In this document: piece after piece, positions 25,960 through 36,668 of the stretch
Layout: each line of letters starts with the position of its first letter
How positions within the stretch are numbered: the first letter of the stretch is position 1
DNA from: Saxidomus purpurata
Taxonomy: Eukaryota; Mollusca; Bivalvia; Venerida; Veneridae
DNA: 64,000 nt
Assembly: GCA_022818135.1 (NCBI GenBank)
Contig: JAFMSR010000016.1
Coordinates: 6,740,127 to 6,804,126 of the forward strand
Reading direction: 5' to 3'
Made by a program: the position numbers and the translations under genes
Notes under the pieces: model-generated
Seen by the model: the letters and a program-made list of their open reading frames with translations, nothing else
Told to the model about the DNA's origin: nothing
Databases searched by the model: none

Positions 25960-26032
25960 GGCTGGATAGCTCAGTCGGTAGAGCATTCGCCCTGTAAGCG
26001 AAGGGTCCTGGGTTCAAGTCCCGGTCAGGCTG
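25960..26032 (+). tRNA. tRNA-like sequence, Thr-type anticodon TGT, probably a pseudogene
   Basis: A near-complete cloverleaf folds by eye. The acceptor stem GGCTGGA pairs with TCAGGCT with one mismatch. The D arm is GCTC..GAGC, the anticodon stem TTCGC/GCGAA is perfect around loop CCTGTAA, and the T arm is CTGGG/CCCGG around TTCAAGT. The loop gives anticodon TGT (93-95 of 25901-26000), but position 33 is C instead of the near-universal U. That argues for a tRNA pseudogene or SINE head rather than a working tRNA. Confidence 0.4.
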
Positions 26033-26894
26033 CACATTTTTCTCACCCTGTGACACTATTTTTATAGATTAGATAAGACTCTAGAGGAGCAGTTTGGCAA
26101 ATTTACTTACCTCCCTTTGAATGTACTGTTAACTGTCTGGTAAATTTAACTGTCTTATAAATTTGATAATGGAGATGCAAATATATTTTATCGGCAAAAG
26201 TATAACCCAGTGAATTAATGGTCCCTGGTATTTTTAAAAAAAACAGGAAGAACATAGTCAGTGGCCCTTCTGCTCATCGTGTCAGTAGTTCACTGTACGT
26301 TTGATTGTCTCATTAAAGTAATTTTGAACCTGGCAGTTTGTCTGCAAACATATGTACAAAAGTCGTAGGCAGATTGTTTGTGTCAAGTATAATTAGAAGC
26401 CTGTTCACCACAAATAACAAGTATTATTGTCCATTGATTTGAATTGTAATTTTAATGAATTTGTATTAATTTTGCTATTTATACCAGTCTCTGTCCATCT
26501 TGACACTAGATCAGTTGCCTATGTTAAATTCCTGTGTTAAAGTTAATTGGGGAACAAAGTTAGCTCTAATATAATTCTTATATTATCTATCCTTCGCCAC
26601 TTTTATGTTGTCCACAGCATGTTCCCACTAGAGAAATCAACATCTTTTTAAATGCATTGTCATTCACTCACTCCCCTACTCACACGCTCAGTCCAGTATG
26701 TCTGAATTCACACACCTATGTATACATAATATGTAAACATACCCACACCAAGTTTGCCAATGCTTGACAAGCACCAATTTGTACATGAATGACCTTTGAT
26801 TTTGTTATTTCAATTAATTTGTCAGGAAAAAAAGAGATAATTTTTGAGAATCAAATTCACAAGTGCAGGATTGGTACCTGAAGCTGTCGTTGCT

Positions 26895-27080
26895 TGAGGT
26901 TGTTAGGCAAGTAGTTACAGTTTGGCAAGTAGTTACAGTTAGGCAGATAGTTACAGTTAGGCAGATAGTTACAGTTTGGCAGATAGTTACAGTTAGGCAG
27001 ATAGTTACAGTTTGGCAGATAGTTACAGTTAGGCAGATAGTTACAGTTAGGCACATTGGTACAGTTGGGCAGATAGTTAT
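26895..27080. repeat. 15-bp minisatellite (GTTACAGTTAGGCAGATA)
   Basis: About eleven units of GGCAGATAGTTACAGTT or a variant repeat in tandem. They create open frames on both strands (for example repeated NYLPNC), which are by-products of the repeat. Confidence 0.8.
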
Positions 27081-27347
27081 ATCCTGCCCTCATAGACTGA
27101 AGAATATTAATTGCTTGATAAAGTTGAATTGAGAAATGGAAGTGTAGATATTTTTGTATATATTTACTGTAATGTATATAGTATATTTGCAAGTGAGTTT
27201 TTTCACTCATTGCCAGTATTTTGTAGAAAGTTTATTGTGAATATTTGTTAATGAACTTTGAAGCATTGTTGTCAGTACAGACTGTATCTGTACTTAGCAT
27301 TTATCATGATCATCTCGTCATCAAATATCTTGTCATTTTTTTGACAA

Positions 27348-27353
27348 AATAAA
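27348..27353 (+). terminator. Candidate polyadenylation signal downstream of RBBP5
   Basis: AATAAA lies about 2.4 kb after the RBBP5 stop, in TTGACAAAATAAAAG. No plus-strand gene follows it, so it could close a long 3' UTR. Earlier variant signals could be used instead. Confidence 0.3.
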
Positions 27354-27572
27354 AGAACAATGAAATTAACACTATTTTTTTATTATTTAGTATTAGGCCA
27401 GAATAGAGGAAAACCTGATTTAACTTACAGACCGTCATTTTTGTGTGGTCAAAGCCCTAACAACACAATGTATATGGACTGCATCTTGTCGCAGTCACAA
27501 CTATGCTACTATGTATTGGATTTTGAATGAAATTTCACACAAAGGATGATGGGAAGGTTTCTGTTATGCATA

Positions 27573-27757
27573 CAGTAAACTCAGTATTTAATGAACTCCT
27601 TGGGACAATTTAAACTTGTTACTTTTATCCGGAGTATGTTTTATCCATATAGCATTTTCGTATTTTATGAAGAAGAATAAAAAATCAGGCACAGAATATT
27701 TGTTCCTTATATCCGAACTTTCGCTATATCCGAAATCGTTATATACAGAGTTTACTG
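27573..27757. mobile_element. TA-flanked palindromic MITE, copy 3
   Basis: The ends CAGTAAACTC and GAGTTTACTG are intact and flanked by TA on both sides. Same family as 20531 and 33413. Confidence 0.75.
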
Positions 27758-27799
27758 TATCTTTCAAATCCAAGGTTGAGGTTACCCTTCGATATTAAT

Positions 27800-29480
27800 G
27801 CCTTCATTGCATATGAAACTTTTACACTGACAGCTCAAGTTCATATTCCAGATGTTTTGCAATGAGATTTGGCATACCGTTTGAATCTAACATTCTGTTC
27901 CTTGTCTATCAATCTTTTAAAGTTTTATAGACTATGTGGTGCGATCTACTTCTTTTTTTTTAAAATCAATCATTTAAAATTTATTTCATATGTCTGGTTT
28001 TAAAATTTATTGTATAGGAAAGAATAAATCCTCACAGCTGCAGTGAAATGGAGAAGATGCCGACATCATCTGCTCTTCTATTTAAAGATCTGCCAGACTC
28101 ATGGTATTTTGATAACAGCCAAGGTTCAGTATCATACTCTGTTAAAAGCTGAGAGATACAGGTGTGCTTGTCAGTTTTTGGAATTGTTTTCTATCCAGAC
28201 CTTCTTTTTTCATGTATGGAAGCTGACCCCTCTACAGTCAGTCATCACACATCTATGTTCGATGACACGATGATTATTCAAGTTTAGGACTCCATGATGC
28301 TCTTCCCCAAAATCTTGTTTGTTTTACACTGGACGGAGGTGGGTAGGTGTACCCTTAAAAGTCATGTTCTAGTCGTACTTTTAAAAGTGACGTTATAGTC
28401 GTATCCGTAAAAGTTAAATTCTAAGTGTATCGTAACTTTACGTTCTAGTCGTACCTTTAAAATAACGCGATAGTCGTGTCTTTAAAAGTTACGTACCTGG
28501 TTGAGTACATTGGTGAACAGTTGTCTTTTTATGAAGTTTTAATTTTTGGTTTCAATTTTAAGGTTGGCATGCTGCCAATAGGTTTAAACCCATAGTTCCC
28601 AATATTTCGGGTAACTGACCTGTTCAAGGCTGCAACATCGACTTCAACCTACATGTATTGCTTATAATGTGTATTTGTTGAAGTTCTTTGTGATGTGTCG
28701 TCATTAAAAAGTATTGTTCTTTTACTTTTGTACTTTGCAAAAGTGTTGCCTTGATGTGGTTCATATTCAAGCTGAAGTATGCGTTATTACCCGTTAATTG
28801 TCGATTTGATTTCAATCAAACGGGCCGTGCTTACAACTTGCAGATTATTTCCTTAAATGTACATGAAACGATAAATAAATATTCTCTTCAAGAATATATA
28901 ATGCATGTGGAGAAATGTCTCGTTTCTACACAAAGTGCCATGTATAGCAACCTCTTGTAATAAATCGCTATTCCACCCAATCATGAAACAAAGTGTTCAT
29001 GTCGGTTTTATCAAACTACAACACGTATGATTATGAGGATTTTACAGATGTTTGCTGAAGATTTTAGTTGAAGCTTTCATGGTTGGTGGCAATACATTCA
29101 AAATACTTTGAAAATGTAATCGAAAATGCTTCGAGCCGCAGGGTATGTTTCTTTTATTTCTCATACTGTGTGGCGCTTTAAATATGCGGTACCAAATGTA
29201 GCATGTTCAAATTTATATGTATTAGTAGCAACTTCTTGCCAAAGGTTTGGAATAAATCATATAGTTGTATACAAGATATTCAAAACAGTTGTTATACAGC
29301 ATGGATACACCTTCAGACAAGGGGCCACTTTTTGACTTAACCATTTAACGACGTAGCGAGAAGTGCTGCAGGACATGGAATATCTGAAAGGACATCTGTC
29401 ACGACGATGGTTTTGCTTAGCATCCTATATACACTGCACATTCTAAGCCCAAATGTTGTTTCTTGATGCGTCGTTGATTT
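27800..29480. other. No gene recognised
   Basis: Only short open frames are present. Near 28370-28490 a motif like AGTCGTACTTTTAAAAGT(G/T)ACGTT repeats imperfectly about five times. Confidence 0.4.
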
Positions 29481-29489
29481 CTGGTTTAA

Positions 29490-29712
29490 GGGCCGTTCCA
29501 ACCACAATTTGGTTATTTTTACAGACAGGCAGTTAACCTAACCATCGCGGAAGAACCGGTATTAGATCTCTATCCTCCGTAAGAAACTGCCAACTTTCTC
29601 ACATAAAGAGACATGGTCGGTAGCAGGGCTCGAACCAATGCCACTCAATCAGTGAGAGGTTACAGTGATTTCAAATCGGCGACTGTAACCACTTGACCTA
29701 GGCGGCGGGCTC
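29490..29712 (-). mobile_element. tRNA-derived SINE, family A, copy 4
   Basis: It shares CCGTTCCAACC, CCTCCGTAAGAAACTGCC, GAGACATGGTCGGTAGC and GAGAGGTTACAGTGA with the other three copies, and is the longest of them. Confidence 0.7.
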
Positions 29713-29869
29713 TTGGTGCGTCAGTTAAGTTATGATCAGATATTTTTTTCATAATTTAGAATGTCGATCGTGAAGTGGCTACCTTAAATCGTCCCTTTTT
29801 CTAAGATGTGTACTACATACAGAAAAATGAAACCTCCGGCTATGAGAAAAGACAGCAGACATATCATTA

Positions 29870-30026
29870 CAGTAAACTCCGTATATAAAGACTTCGGATA
29901 TAGCGAAATTCTGCATATAAGGAACACACTTTTGGGTCCCAATTTTTTTCATGGATATGACATACTCAAGATATAACGAACATATTTAAATGGTCACAAC
30001 GAATTCGTTATATACGGAGTTTACTG
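29870..30026. mobile_element. TA-flanked palindromic MITE, copy 4
   Basis: Ends CAGTAAACTC and GAGTTTACTG. The left flank is TA, and the right TA is lost (CA). Slightly shorter than its relatives. Confidence 0.7.
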
Positions 30027-30934
30027 CACGTGACATTACATTACAGTAAATGTTTTGGTTGCCCCGTTAATTATAATGGGTCACTGCAGATTGTACATTA
30101 CTGCCTTTTCTCATAGTTGGACGATTCATTCTTTTGTGTGTAGTTGACTTTGGGTGCTGTTTGTTATGATACGTAGGGATTATTTTCCACATTTTACATT
30201 CCAGTGATTGAATATTTTAAATACGTTTTTGGACCGTTAGGATTTCTGGGTGAATATACGAGAACTAGTCATTGTAAAAGGAATATCTTTGGAGCATCTA
30301 CAATATTTACCTCCCTTGTTCTGAGTCGTCGGCCATTTTGATAGGCAAAACTGATAAGCATTCGCAGGAGTAAGTCCCAAATATGAGACAAATAAGAAAA
30401 AAATAGCAAGAGAATTTGTGTGTGCATATAACAACATTTTCTTGAACCCGCTGAGCCATTTGCCTATATTACCGTATGCTCATAAATCTGATTATTAAAT
30501 ACAATCGTTTATTTGATTTTTACCTAACGACTTAAAGGAAAGTATGGCTGAAGATTCAGAACAAAGGAGGTAAAATTGTAGATGTAGGAACTATCTATAT
30601 GAGTAAAGGAAACGCTTCAATTTAATCTATAAACGTTTGTGAACAAATACATACACTCAACAAAATTCCTAACGGGTCAGTTTATATGGTATTAGCATTT
30701 TTCTAATAATGCATGTATTCACACAAAATCTCACATACCGATATTTGAACGAATAATATAGCGAATTATTGATTTTTTTAGCCGGCTCGCGATGAAAGTA
30801 ATTGAATTAGGCATGTTGACCATTATAGCACGTTTTGCACGTGCGGGGCATGAAAACCTATTTGCATATAACTGAAGTGACCGTTTAGGAATTTTGTTGA
30901 GTGTAGTGTAGTTTGCCGAAGAAGTGTTCTATTT

Positions 30935-31285
30935 GTGACAGATTGGTTAAGGTCGTTTGGTTGAGAAATCCTAACCTCTGATCGCTGTGGTTCGACTCCT
31001 ACCAGGTTAATCAGGTTCATGATTCCTTGCGAAGTAGCGATCAGGTTGCTTCCGGAAGATCGGTGGCTATTCTTAGATCCATTTCATGCTATACAACAGT
31101 GTCATGTAGACATAAAACACGGAGATTTGTTGAAGTCCACAATACAAGTGCACAGTGCTTACAGGGAATTGCAAGTGTATAAAACTAACCAGCAACTCTT
31201 CTTTTCTTTCACTGGTCACATGTTTCTCTTACTTTTGTTGACTCTCTTAATTTTAAACTACAAAAACAACAACAACAAAGAACGG
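30935..31285 (+). mobile_element. tRNA-derived SINE with an (AAC)n tail
   Basis: A tRNA-like head (GACAGATTGGTTAAGG, then GGTTCGACTCCTACC) is followed by a body with GATTCCTTGCGAAGTAGCG and GCTTCCGGAAGATCGGTGGC, and ends in AAAAACAACAACAACAAAG. The 90-codon frame starting near 31019 lies inside the element and is not treated as a gene. Confidence 0.65.
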
Positions 31286-31648
31286 TCTTGACTACGTTTT
31301 ATTCTTCTTTAAAGAATGCATAAGAATACTGAATACATATATATATGAACATGCAACAATGACGTCTCATAACTTTTATGGCGTAGCTATTGTTTTTTTT
31401 TCTTCAGAAAATTACCATGCTCCTGAACGAAAATCATTTGAGTTTACTTATCTGCTTAGTTTTTAGAACTGTTTAGGAGATGAAGTTAGAAATGACAGAG
31501 GTAGCGAATTAGAGAGCACACTGGAGTTCAGCAGGCAGTGTATCAACAAAACGTCCAGAATAACAAAACGTAGTTAACATATGAAGCGATGCTAGCAATG
31601 GTAGGCGAGACTGCAACCGCCCGGATATTTCTCACGTGGTAACCATGG

Positions 31649-34600
31649 TTACTCGTCACCACCTCCTCCTTCCGGGTACTCGTCGTCTTCACCTTCCTCG
31701 TACAGTTCCCGCACTCTGATATCTGGGCCGTGACGGACAGCACCGTAGCATCTCATACCTGAAAAACGTAACACATGCTACATATACGTGACACTCATTT
31801 AAAGATTGGGGGAAAAAAATCTGTTCTAAAGCAATATGTAATTTCAAAACGTTATATTAGCAATTACTTGGAAAGAAACAAAGATTTGGCTAGCATTTAT
31901 ACATATAATGTATGTACTTTCTTGCTTGACCATTGGTAATACATTAACTTATTTGCTTTTAAGTCTAGGTCAAACCTTTTATTGGAAATAACGTCAAATA
32001 ATAAAAACTGCAATCGTGACCCAATTCGGTACAACGCTTTTGTAGCAATGGTGCTAGTATATAAATATGTCGTAAAATGGTTTTGGAATGAATGTGGGGG
32101 GAAGGGGGATCCAGGTTGATTTACCATATGCCTTTAAGGAATCAGACGAGGTCAACCAATAGTTCACAAACCCCTCCATAAATGTTGACTGTCGCCAAAC
32201 AAGCCGACTGTTTAGTGTTGGAATGAATGTGGGGGGAAGGGGGATCCAGGTTGATTTACCATATGCCTTGAAGGAATCAGACGAGGTCAACCAATAGTTC
32301 ACAAACCCCTCCATAAATGTTGACTGTCGCCAAACAAGCCAACTGTTTAGTGTAAAATATAAGATTTAAAATATTAGAATCTGAATTCTACAAAGGGCGC
32401 TCGCTCGAGTTTTTATAAATCATTACCTTTCTGAGAGTCGTAGATATTGGTAAGCGTCTGCTGAGTAAGCATGCTTTCGCTTTCCTTGGTACTGTCGTCT
32501 GCTCTGATATCAGGTCCGTGACGGACAGCTCCATATGCGGTCATACCTAAGAAAGGTCAAGGTCTTTAAATAAAGGTTAAATAAAGATCATACCTGTAGC
32601 GGGTCAATGTCAAAAACCAGCATCTCTTGTAGTAAGCTGTCAATGTAAGTCTGTACGCATGCGCACTCGGATAATGTGTGTGACGGTCGAAAGTGTTCTG
32701 CAGTTAGTAATTGTGCCAAATTTTTCTCAATGTTTTGCGAATGCAGAATTTTAACACTCTCGCAGAATGTACTTTTGCTTATCAGAAAGGTTTCAAATTA
32801 ACAAGCGTGTTTTACAATCTAAAACGTGAACATGTTTATTCTGCTTTGCAGTTATAAACTTCCCCCCTCCAAACGTCCATGGTCGAAGTTAGCCAGCCCG
32901 TATACCCATTTTTCGAAGATCCAAGGACACATTTATAACGCGTTTTACTATCATTTTCTTTCAAATATGATTTAAAAATGTAATTTACAATATATTTAGA
33001 TGTTCTAGATACATTTCTTTGCGATTTGTTTTATGGAAACATACGGTCAGAAATCATTACCTTTTTGGGAGTCGTAGATATTAGTTTTTGTCTGCTGAGT
33101 AAGCAGACTTTCGCTCTCCTTGATACTATCGTCTGCTCTTATATCAGGTCCGTGACGGACAGCTCCGTAAGCAGTCATACCTAAGAAAGGTCAAGGTCTT
33201 TACATGAAAGTTAAATAAAGAGCTCATACCTGTAGCAGGTCGAGGTCAAAAGCCAACATCGACTAGAAAGCTCTTGGGTATGTCTGTATGCATGCGTGGT
33301 AAGGGCGGTAAATATGATGGTTACTTTTGCATTGCTTTCTTTCCATTCAATAAAACTGCGCTAGCTAATTTTCTGGTGTTATTTAAACTGCTAGCTGTCT
33401 AGTTTTACTATACAGTAAACTCTGTATATAACGAACCCCTTCATGTTCCTTATATCCGGTGTTTGTTATATCCAAAGTGAATTTTCAAATTAAATAAAGA
33501 AGGAATAAAATCGGGCCCAGAAAATTTATTCCTTATATCCAGAATTTCGCTATATCCAGAGTCGTTATATATGGAGTTTACTGTACATGTAAAGTAAAAC
33601 GGTTTAAACTAAGGGGTAATTTTTTAAACGAAAGAAGAAAGGACGCTTTCCAGTTGGTTTAAGGTGGCATAAAACCTGCTTTGCATTTGAACATTATATG
33701 CTTAGTTGATCTGAGTCACCTTTAGAAGCAGTGCAAAAGTAAATGGAAAACTTGAGATGAAAGTCGGTTTAAATACGATTAGTTTTGCATGTATATTGCC
33801 TTCAACTTACACAGATTTCAAACATTCTTGGCTTTCTAATTCGGTTAGTATTTTTTACATATTCTACTTACAGGCAGTATAATAAATCACATTAACTGAT
33901 GCATTTTTCATAAATCTTAGATATTTTTTTTTTCATAAATGAAAAATCAAGCACATCGGATAAAAGGTTCATTTTTTTAGCTGATTACAAGCGAGAGCAA
34001 CATTATCAATTTTGAAAAGCAGACGGACGAACAAATGGAAAAAAAATTCTTAAAATCATATACTGTAGCAACAAAACTGAAGAAGCTGAACATCAAAGGC
34101 ACATTGACTGCATCACTAAGAGCATTTAAACACATGTGGTTAGTTAAAGAAAGTAACTCACTGTTCACATTGACGCCACATTGAAGTCCACAGTCATCAA
34201 AGTTCTAAGTCAGATTCTAAACATGGACTTGAGATAACACGTACCGAACTTTTCTGTTTTCTACACGTATACTCCGAGCATTTCTTTGTTTGCATACCCT
34301 TTAACATATTTTTTTTCTGTTTGCCTAGCCTTAACCCAAATTATTTTTCTGTTTCCTCACCATTGACCCAAAGTATTTTTCTGTTTTCTCGCCCTTTACC
34401 TAAAGTATTTTTCTGTTTTCTCGCCCTTGACCCAAAGTATTTTTCTGTTTTCTCGCCATTTACCTAAAGTATTTTTCTGTTTTCTCGCCCTTGACCCAAA
34501 GTATTTTTCTGTTTTTTTCGCCCTTTACCTAAAGTACTTTTCTGTTTTCTCGCCCTTTAACTAAAGTATTTTTCTGTTTTCTCGCCCTTTACCCAAAGTA

Positions 34601-35349
34601 TTTTTCTGTTTGCTTAGCCTTAATTATTTTTAAAATTGCTAACCCTGTTGCCAAGTAGTTTTCTGTCTGGCACAGATTTAAGATGTTACTTCCAGTGTTT
34701 TAATAAAGCTGTAGTTAAATGTGTAGCCGTTTAACAATATCTTTCGTGTAGGAACGTTACACTGACTTAGAACAATGATGGATGCTGACGTAGTTGCCGT
34801 TTGTTGCGTTACGTCTCCGCATGACCGACACAGAAAGCTGTATACATGTAAATACTAACCTTTCTGAGAGTCATAGATGTTAGTTAACGTCTGTTGCGTC
34901 AGCAGACCCTGTGCTTCTTTGATAGTGTCGTCTGCAGCAATATCTCGTCCGTGACGTACAGCGCCGAAAGTCGTCATTCCGCTCTGAGAGGCGTAAATAT
35001 TGGTCTTTGCCTGCTGTGTCAGTAACCCCTGGCTGGCACGGAGCTGCTTCTTAGTCCATCGCTTCTTTGGCTTTGACTCCGACATCTCCTATAAAAGGGA
35101 ACAATTACCACATCTTTAAACAAAAAGTACATGTTCTAATTTTGTGAAAGTTCTAAGAAAATTAGAAAGCTGTAACAATATAAATACATGCTTCTTCAAC
35201 AGATCTTGATCAACAGACACAGATAATAATATGTTATTGTTCACGTCACCAAAGCAGGTTTAGGAGCTTAACGTGAGTACTAGCAAAAAACAAGTACAAC
35301 TTGTAATATAACTTTTGAACTACAGAATAATCGCAAAAATACTTACCAT
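31649..35349 (-). CDS. CLIK-repeat protein, unit 12 (four repeats, five exons)
   Basis: Exons in transcript order: the ATG at 35349-35347 (last codon of a first exon with donor ATG|GTAAGT), 35088-34860, 33180-33061, 32546-32427 and 31758-31649 (stop TAA). The protein is about 193 aa: leader EMSESKPKKRWTKKQLRAS, then four calponin-family repeats (TNIYASQSGMTTFGAVRHG and TNIYDSQKGMTAYGAVRHG types), then an acidic tail after VRELYEEGEDDEYPEGGGG. Each inner exon is 120 bp, one repeat, phase 1 at both ends. CLIK repeats bind F-actin along calponin, transgelin and UNC-87 proteins. It is the only unit whose repeats are split by introns. AATAAA on the minus strand at 31298-31303 could end the transcript. 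Confidence 0.8.
32085..32354. repeat. 135-bp tandem duplication in the last intron of unit 12
   Basis: Two nearly identical 135-bp copies start GGAATGAATGTGGGGGG at 32085 and 32220. Confidence 0.85.
33413..33583. mobile_element. TA-flanked palindromic MITE, copy 5 (intron of unit 12)
   Basis: CAGTAAACTC and GAGTTTACTG ends with TA on both sides, in the intron between the first two repeat exons of unit 12. Confidence 0.75.
34235..34625. repeat. 31-bp minisatellite in the first large intron of unit 12
   Basis: About ten units of AAGTATTTTTCTGTTTTCTC plus GCCCTTTACCT repeat with small changes. They lie in the same intron as the MITE at 33413. Confidence 0.8.
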
Positions 35350-35409
35350 TGTCCAATCAGTGCATTGCGTTCTTATTTGGTTGTTTAAGTTCTTTTTGTG
35401 TGTGTTGTG

Positions 35410-35416
35410 CTTTATA
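35410..35416 (-). promoter_or_regulatory. TATA box of unit 12
   Basis: TATAAAG on the minus strand, 61-67 bp before the donor-adjacent ATG. A start about 30 bp downstream would give a first exon of roughly 40 nt ending exactly in ATG. A MITE begins 18 bp further upstream. Confidence 0.55.
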
Positions 35417-35433
35417 TTCGGGAATTGCTACTA

Positions 35434-35617
35434 CAGTAAACTCAGTATATAACGAACCCCTTTGGATCATTTTAGTTTGTTCCTTATATCCGGAGTACGT
35501 TATATCCATTTAGCAATTTCATTTAAAATAAGGTGTGAACAAAATCGGGCCAAGATAATTTGTCCCTTATATCCATAGTATCGCTATACCCGGCGTCGTT
35601 ATATACGGAGTTTACTG
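35434..35617. mobile_element. TA-flanked palindromic MITE, copy 6, at the unit 12 promoter
   Basis: Intact CAGTAAACTC and GAGTTTACTG ends with TA on both sides. It lies directly upstream of the unit 12 TATA box. Confidence 0.75.
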
Positions 35618-36075
35618 TATACCTTTATTCATTCATAGCTGACAAGATATAGCATTTTCTTTTCCCAATTTAATATAAAACGATAGAACAAACATAACTC
35701 AAAAACATGTGTTGTCGAAATGCATATACAATGTAGTTTCTGTTTTAGTTTGACGGATTTACAGATTGACTCATGAAATGAATTTTATCCAAATTTGAAT
35801 TACAGTTAATAAGTGAATGTTTTTTTCAAAGACGTGTGATTTTCACTCAGTTTTAAAGTTTATGTTTTCCTTAATATATGTACTACCACTTTACGTCATT
35901 CTTGCGCCGCCGAAAATTGTACATATTTAGAGTGTTATGAAATCTATATTCTAGATAAAGTTTGATCACAATATATGTAATTGTTCTCTCTTATTTATCT
36001 ACATTTATTTTACAATCTATGTTTGAATATTATCGGTATTCTCAAAGGTAATTATATAGTTTTGTTTGTTTTTCA

Positions 36076-36339
36076 TCATTGTTCCTCCCCGCCCTCGTCT
36101 TGAGCACGACGTGACCTCGTCGGTTTCACTTCTTCTTCTTCGTCCGTTAGAAACTCGTCATCTTTTCCCTCGTACAGTTCACGTACTCTAATGTCTGGAC
36201 CATGCCGGACAGCTCCAAAGGTTGTCATGCCCGTCTGAGAGGCATAGATATTGGTCTTTGCCTGCTGTGTAAGTAACCCCTGGCCAGCACGGAGCTGTTG
36301 TCGTGTAAACCTTTTCTTCTTTTTTTCTCCCTCCATCTC
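36076..36339 (-). CDS. CLIK-repeat protein, unit 11 (one repeat)
   Basis: The exon opens after acceptor AACAG|GAG in phase 0 as EMEGEKKKKRFTRQQLRAG. It holds a single repeat (TNIYASQTGMTTFGAVRHG) and ends in an acidic tail after VRELYEGKDDEF with TDEEEEV. The exon codes for 87 aa; the ATG at 36336-36334 could itself be the start, giving 86 aa. A TATAAAG at 36662-36668 lies upstream, but a TTAA-flanked element (36352-36658) sits between it and the coding exon. AATAAA at 36004-36009 follows the stop by about 70 nt. With one repeat it resembles the C-terminal part of transgelins; its upstream exon was not identified. Confidence 0.7.
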   Translation of the reverse strand, partial: EMEGEKKKKRFTRQQLRAGQGLLTQQAKTNIYASQTGMTTFGAVRHGPDIRVRELYEGKDDEFLTDEEEEVKPTRSRRAQDEGGEEQ

Positions 36340-36351
36340 CTGTTTTAAAGT

Positions 36352-36658
36352 TTAAAGGTGGTCAATAGGCATCACATTAAAACTACCACATAAAGACATG
36401 TTTAGCGAACCCGCTTTCCTCTCCCCCCCCCTTTAAACTCCCTTTAAAGAAAAAAAATCGAAGTATATCAGTAGTTTTTGAGATTTTTTATTTGGCTTGT
36501 GTGAAAAATAGAATATATTTTTGTAGTATCTATGTCTTCAGATTCAATCGTATTTTTCATCACGATATATTTTCTATGCAACAAATAAAAAGCCACCCAT
36601 ATTTATTCCCGAGTTTTTGGATCACCATAGTTATGCGATTCCGTTTGACCACCTTTAA
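36352..36658. mobile_element. TTAA-flanked MITE in the unit 11 upstream region
   Basis: TTAA then AGGTGGTCA at the left and TGACCACCT then TTAA at the right. The inverted ends and TTAA target site fit a non-autonomous piggyBac-like element of about 300 bp with no transposase. Confidence 0.6.
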
Positions 36659-36661
36659 ATC

Positions 36662-36668
36662 CTTTATA
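36662..36668 (-). promoter_or_regulatory. TATA-like box upstream of unit 11
   Basis: TATAAAG on the minus strand directly outside the MITE. The predicted start would fall inside the MITE, so function is doubtful. Confidence 0.3.

Noticed and set aside
26814..27210. Open frames with repeated NYLPNC or TVTICLTVTICQ on the minus strand and QIVTVRQ on the plus strand
   Set aside because: All are translations of a 15-bp minisatellite that stays open in several frames.
31019..31291. 90-codon frame with a hydrophobic end
   Set aside because: It lies inside a tRNA-derived SINE ending in an (AAC)n tail.
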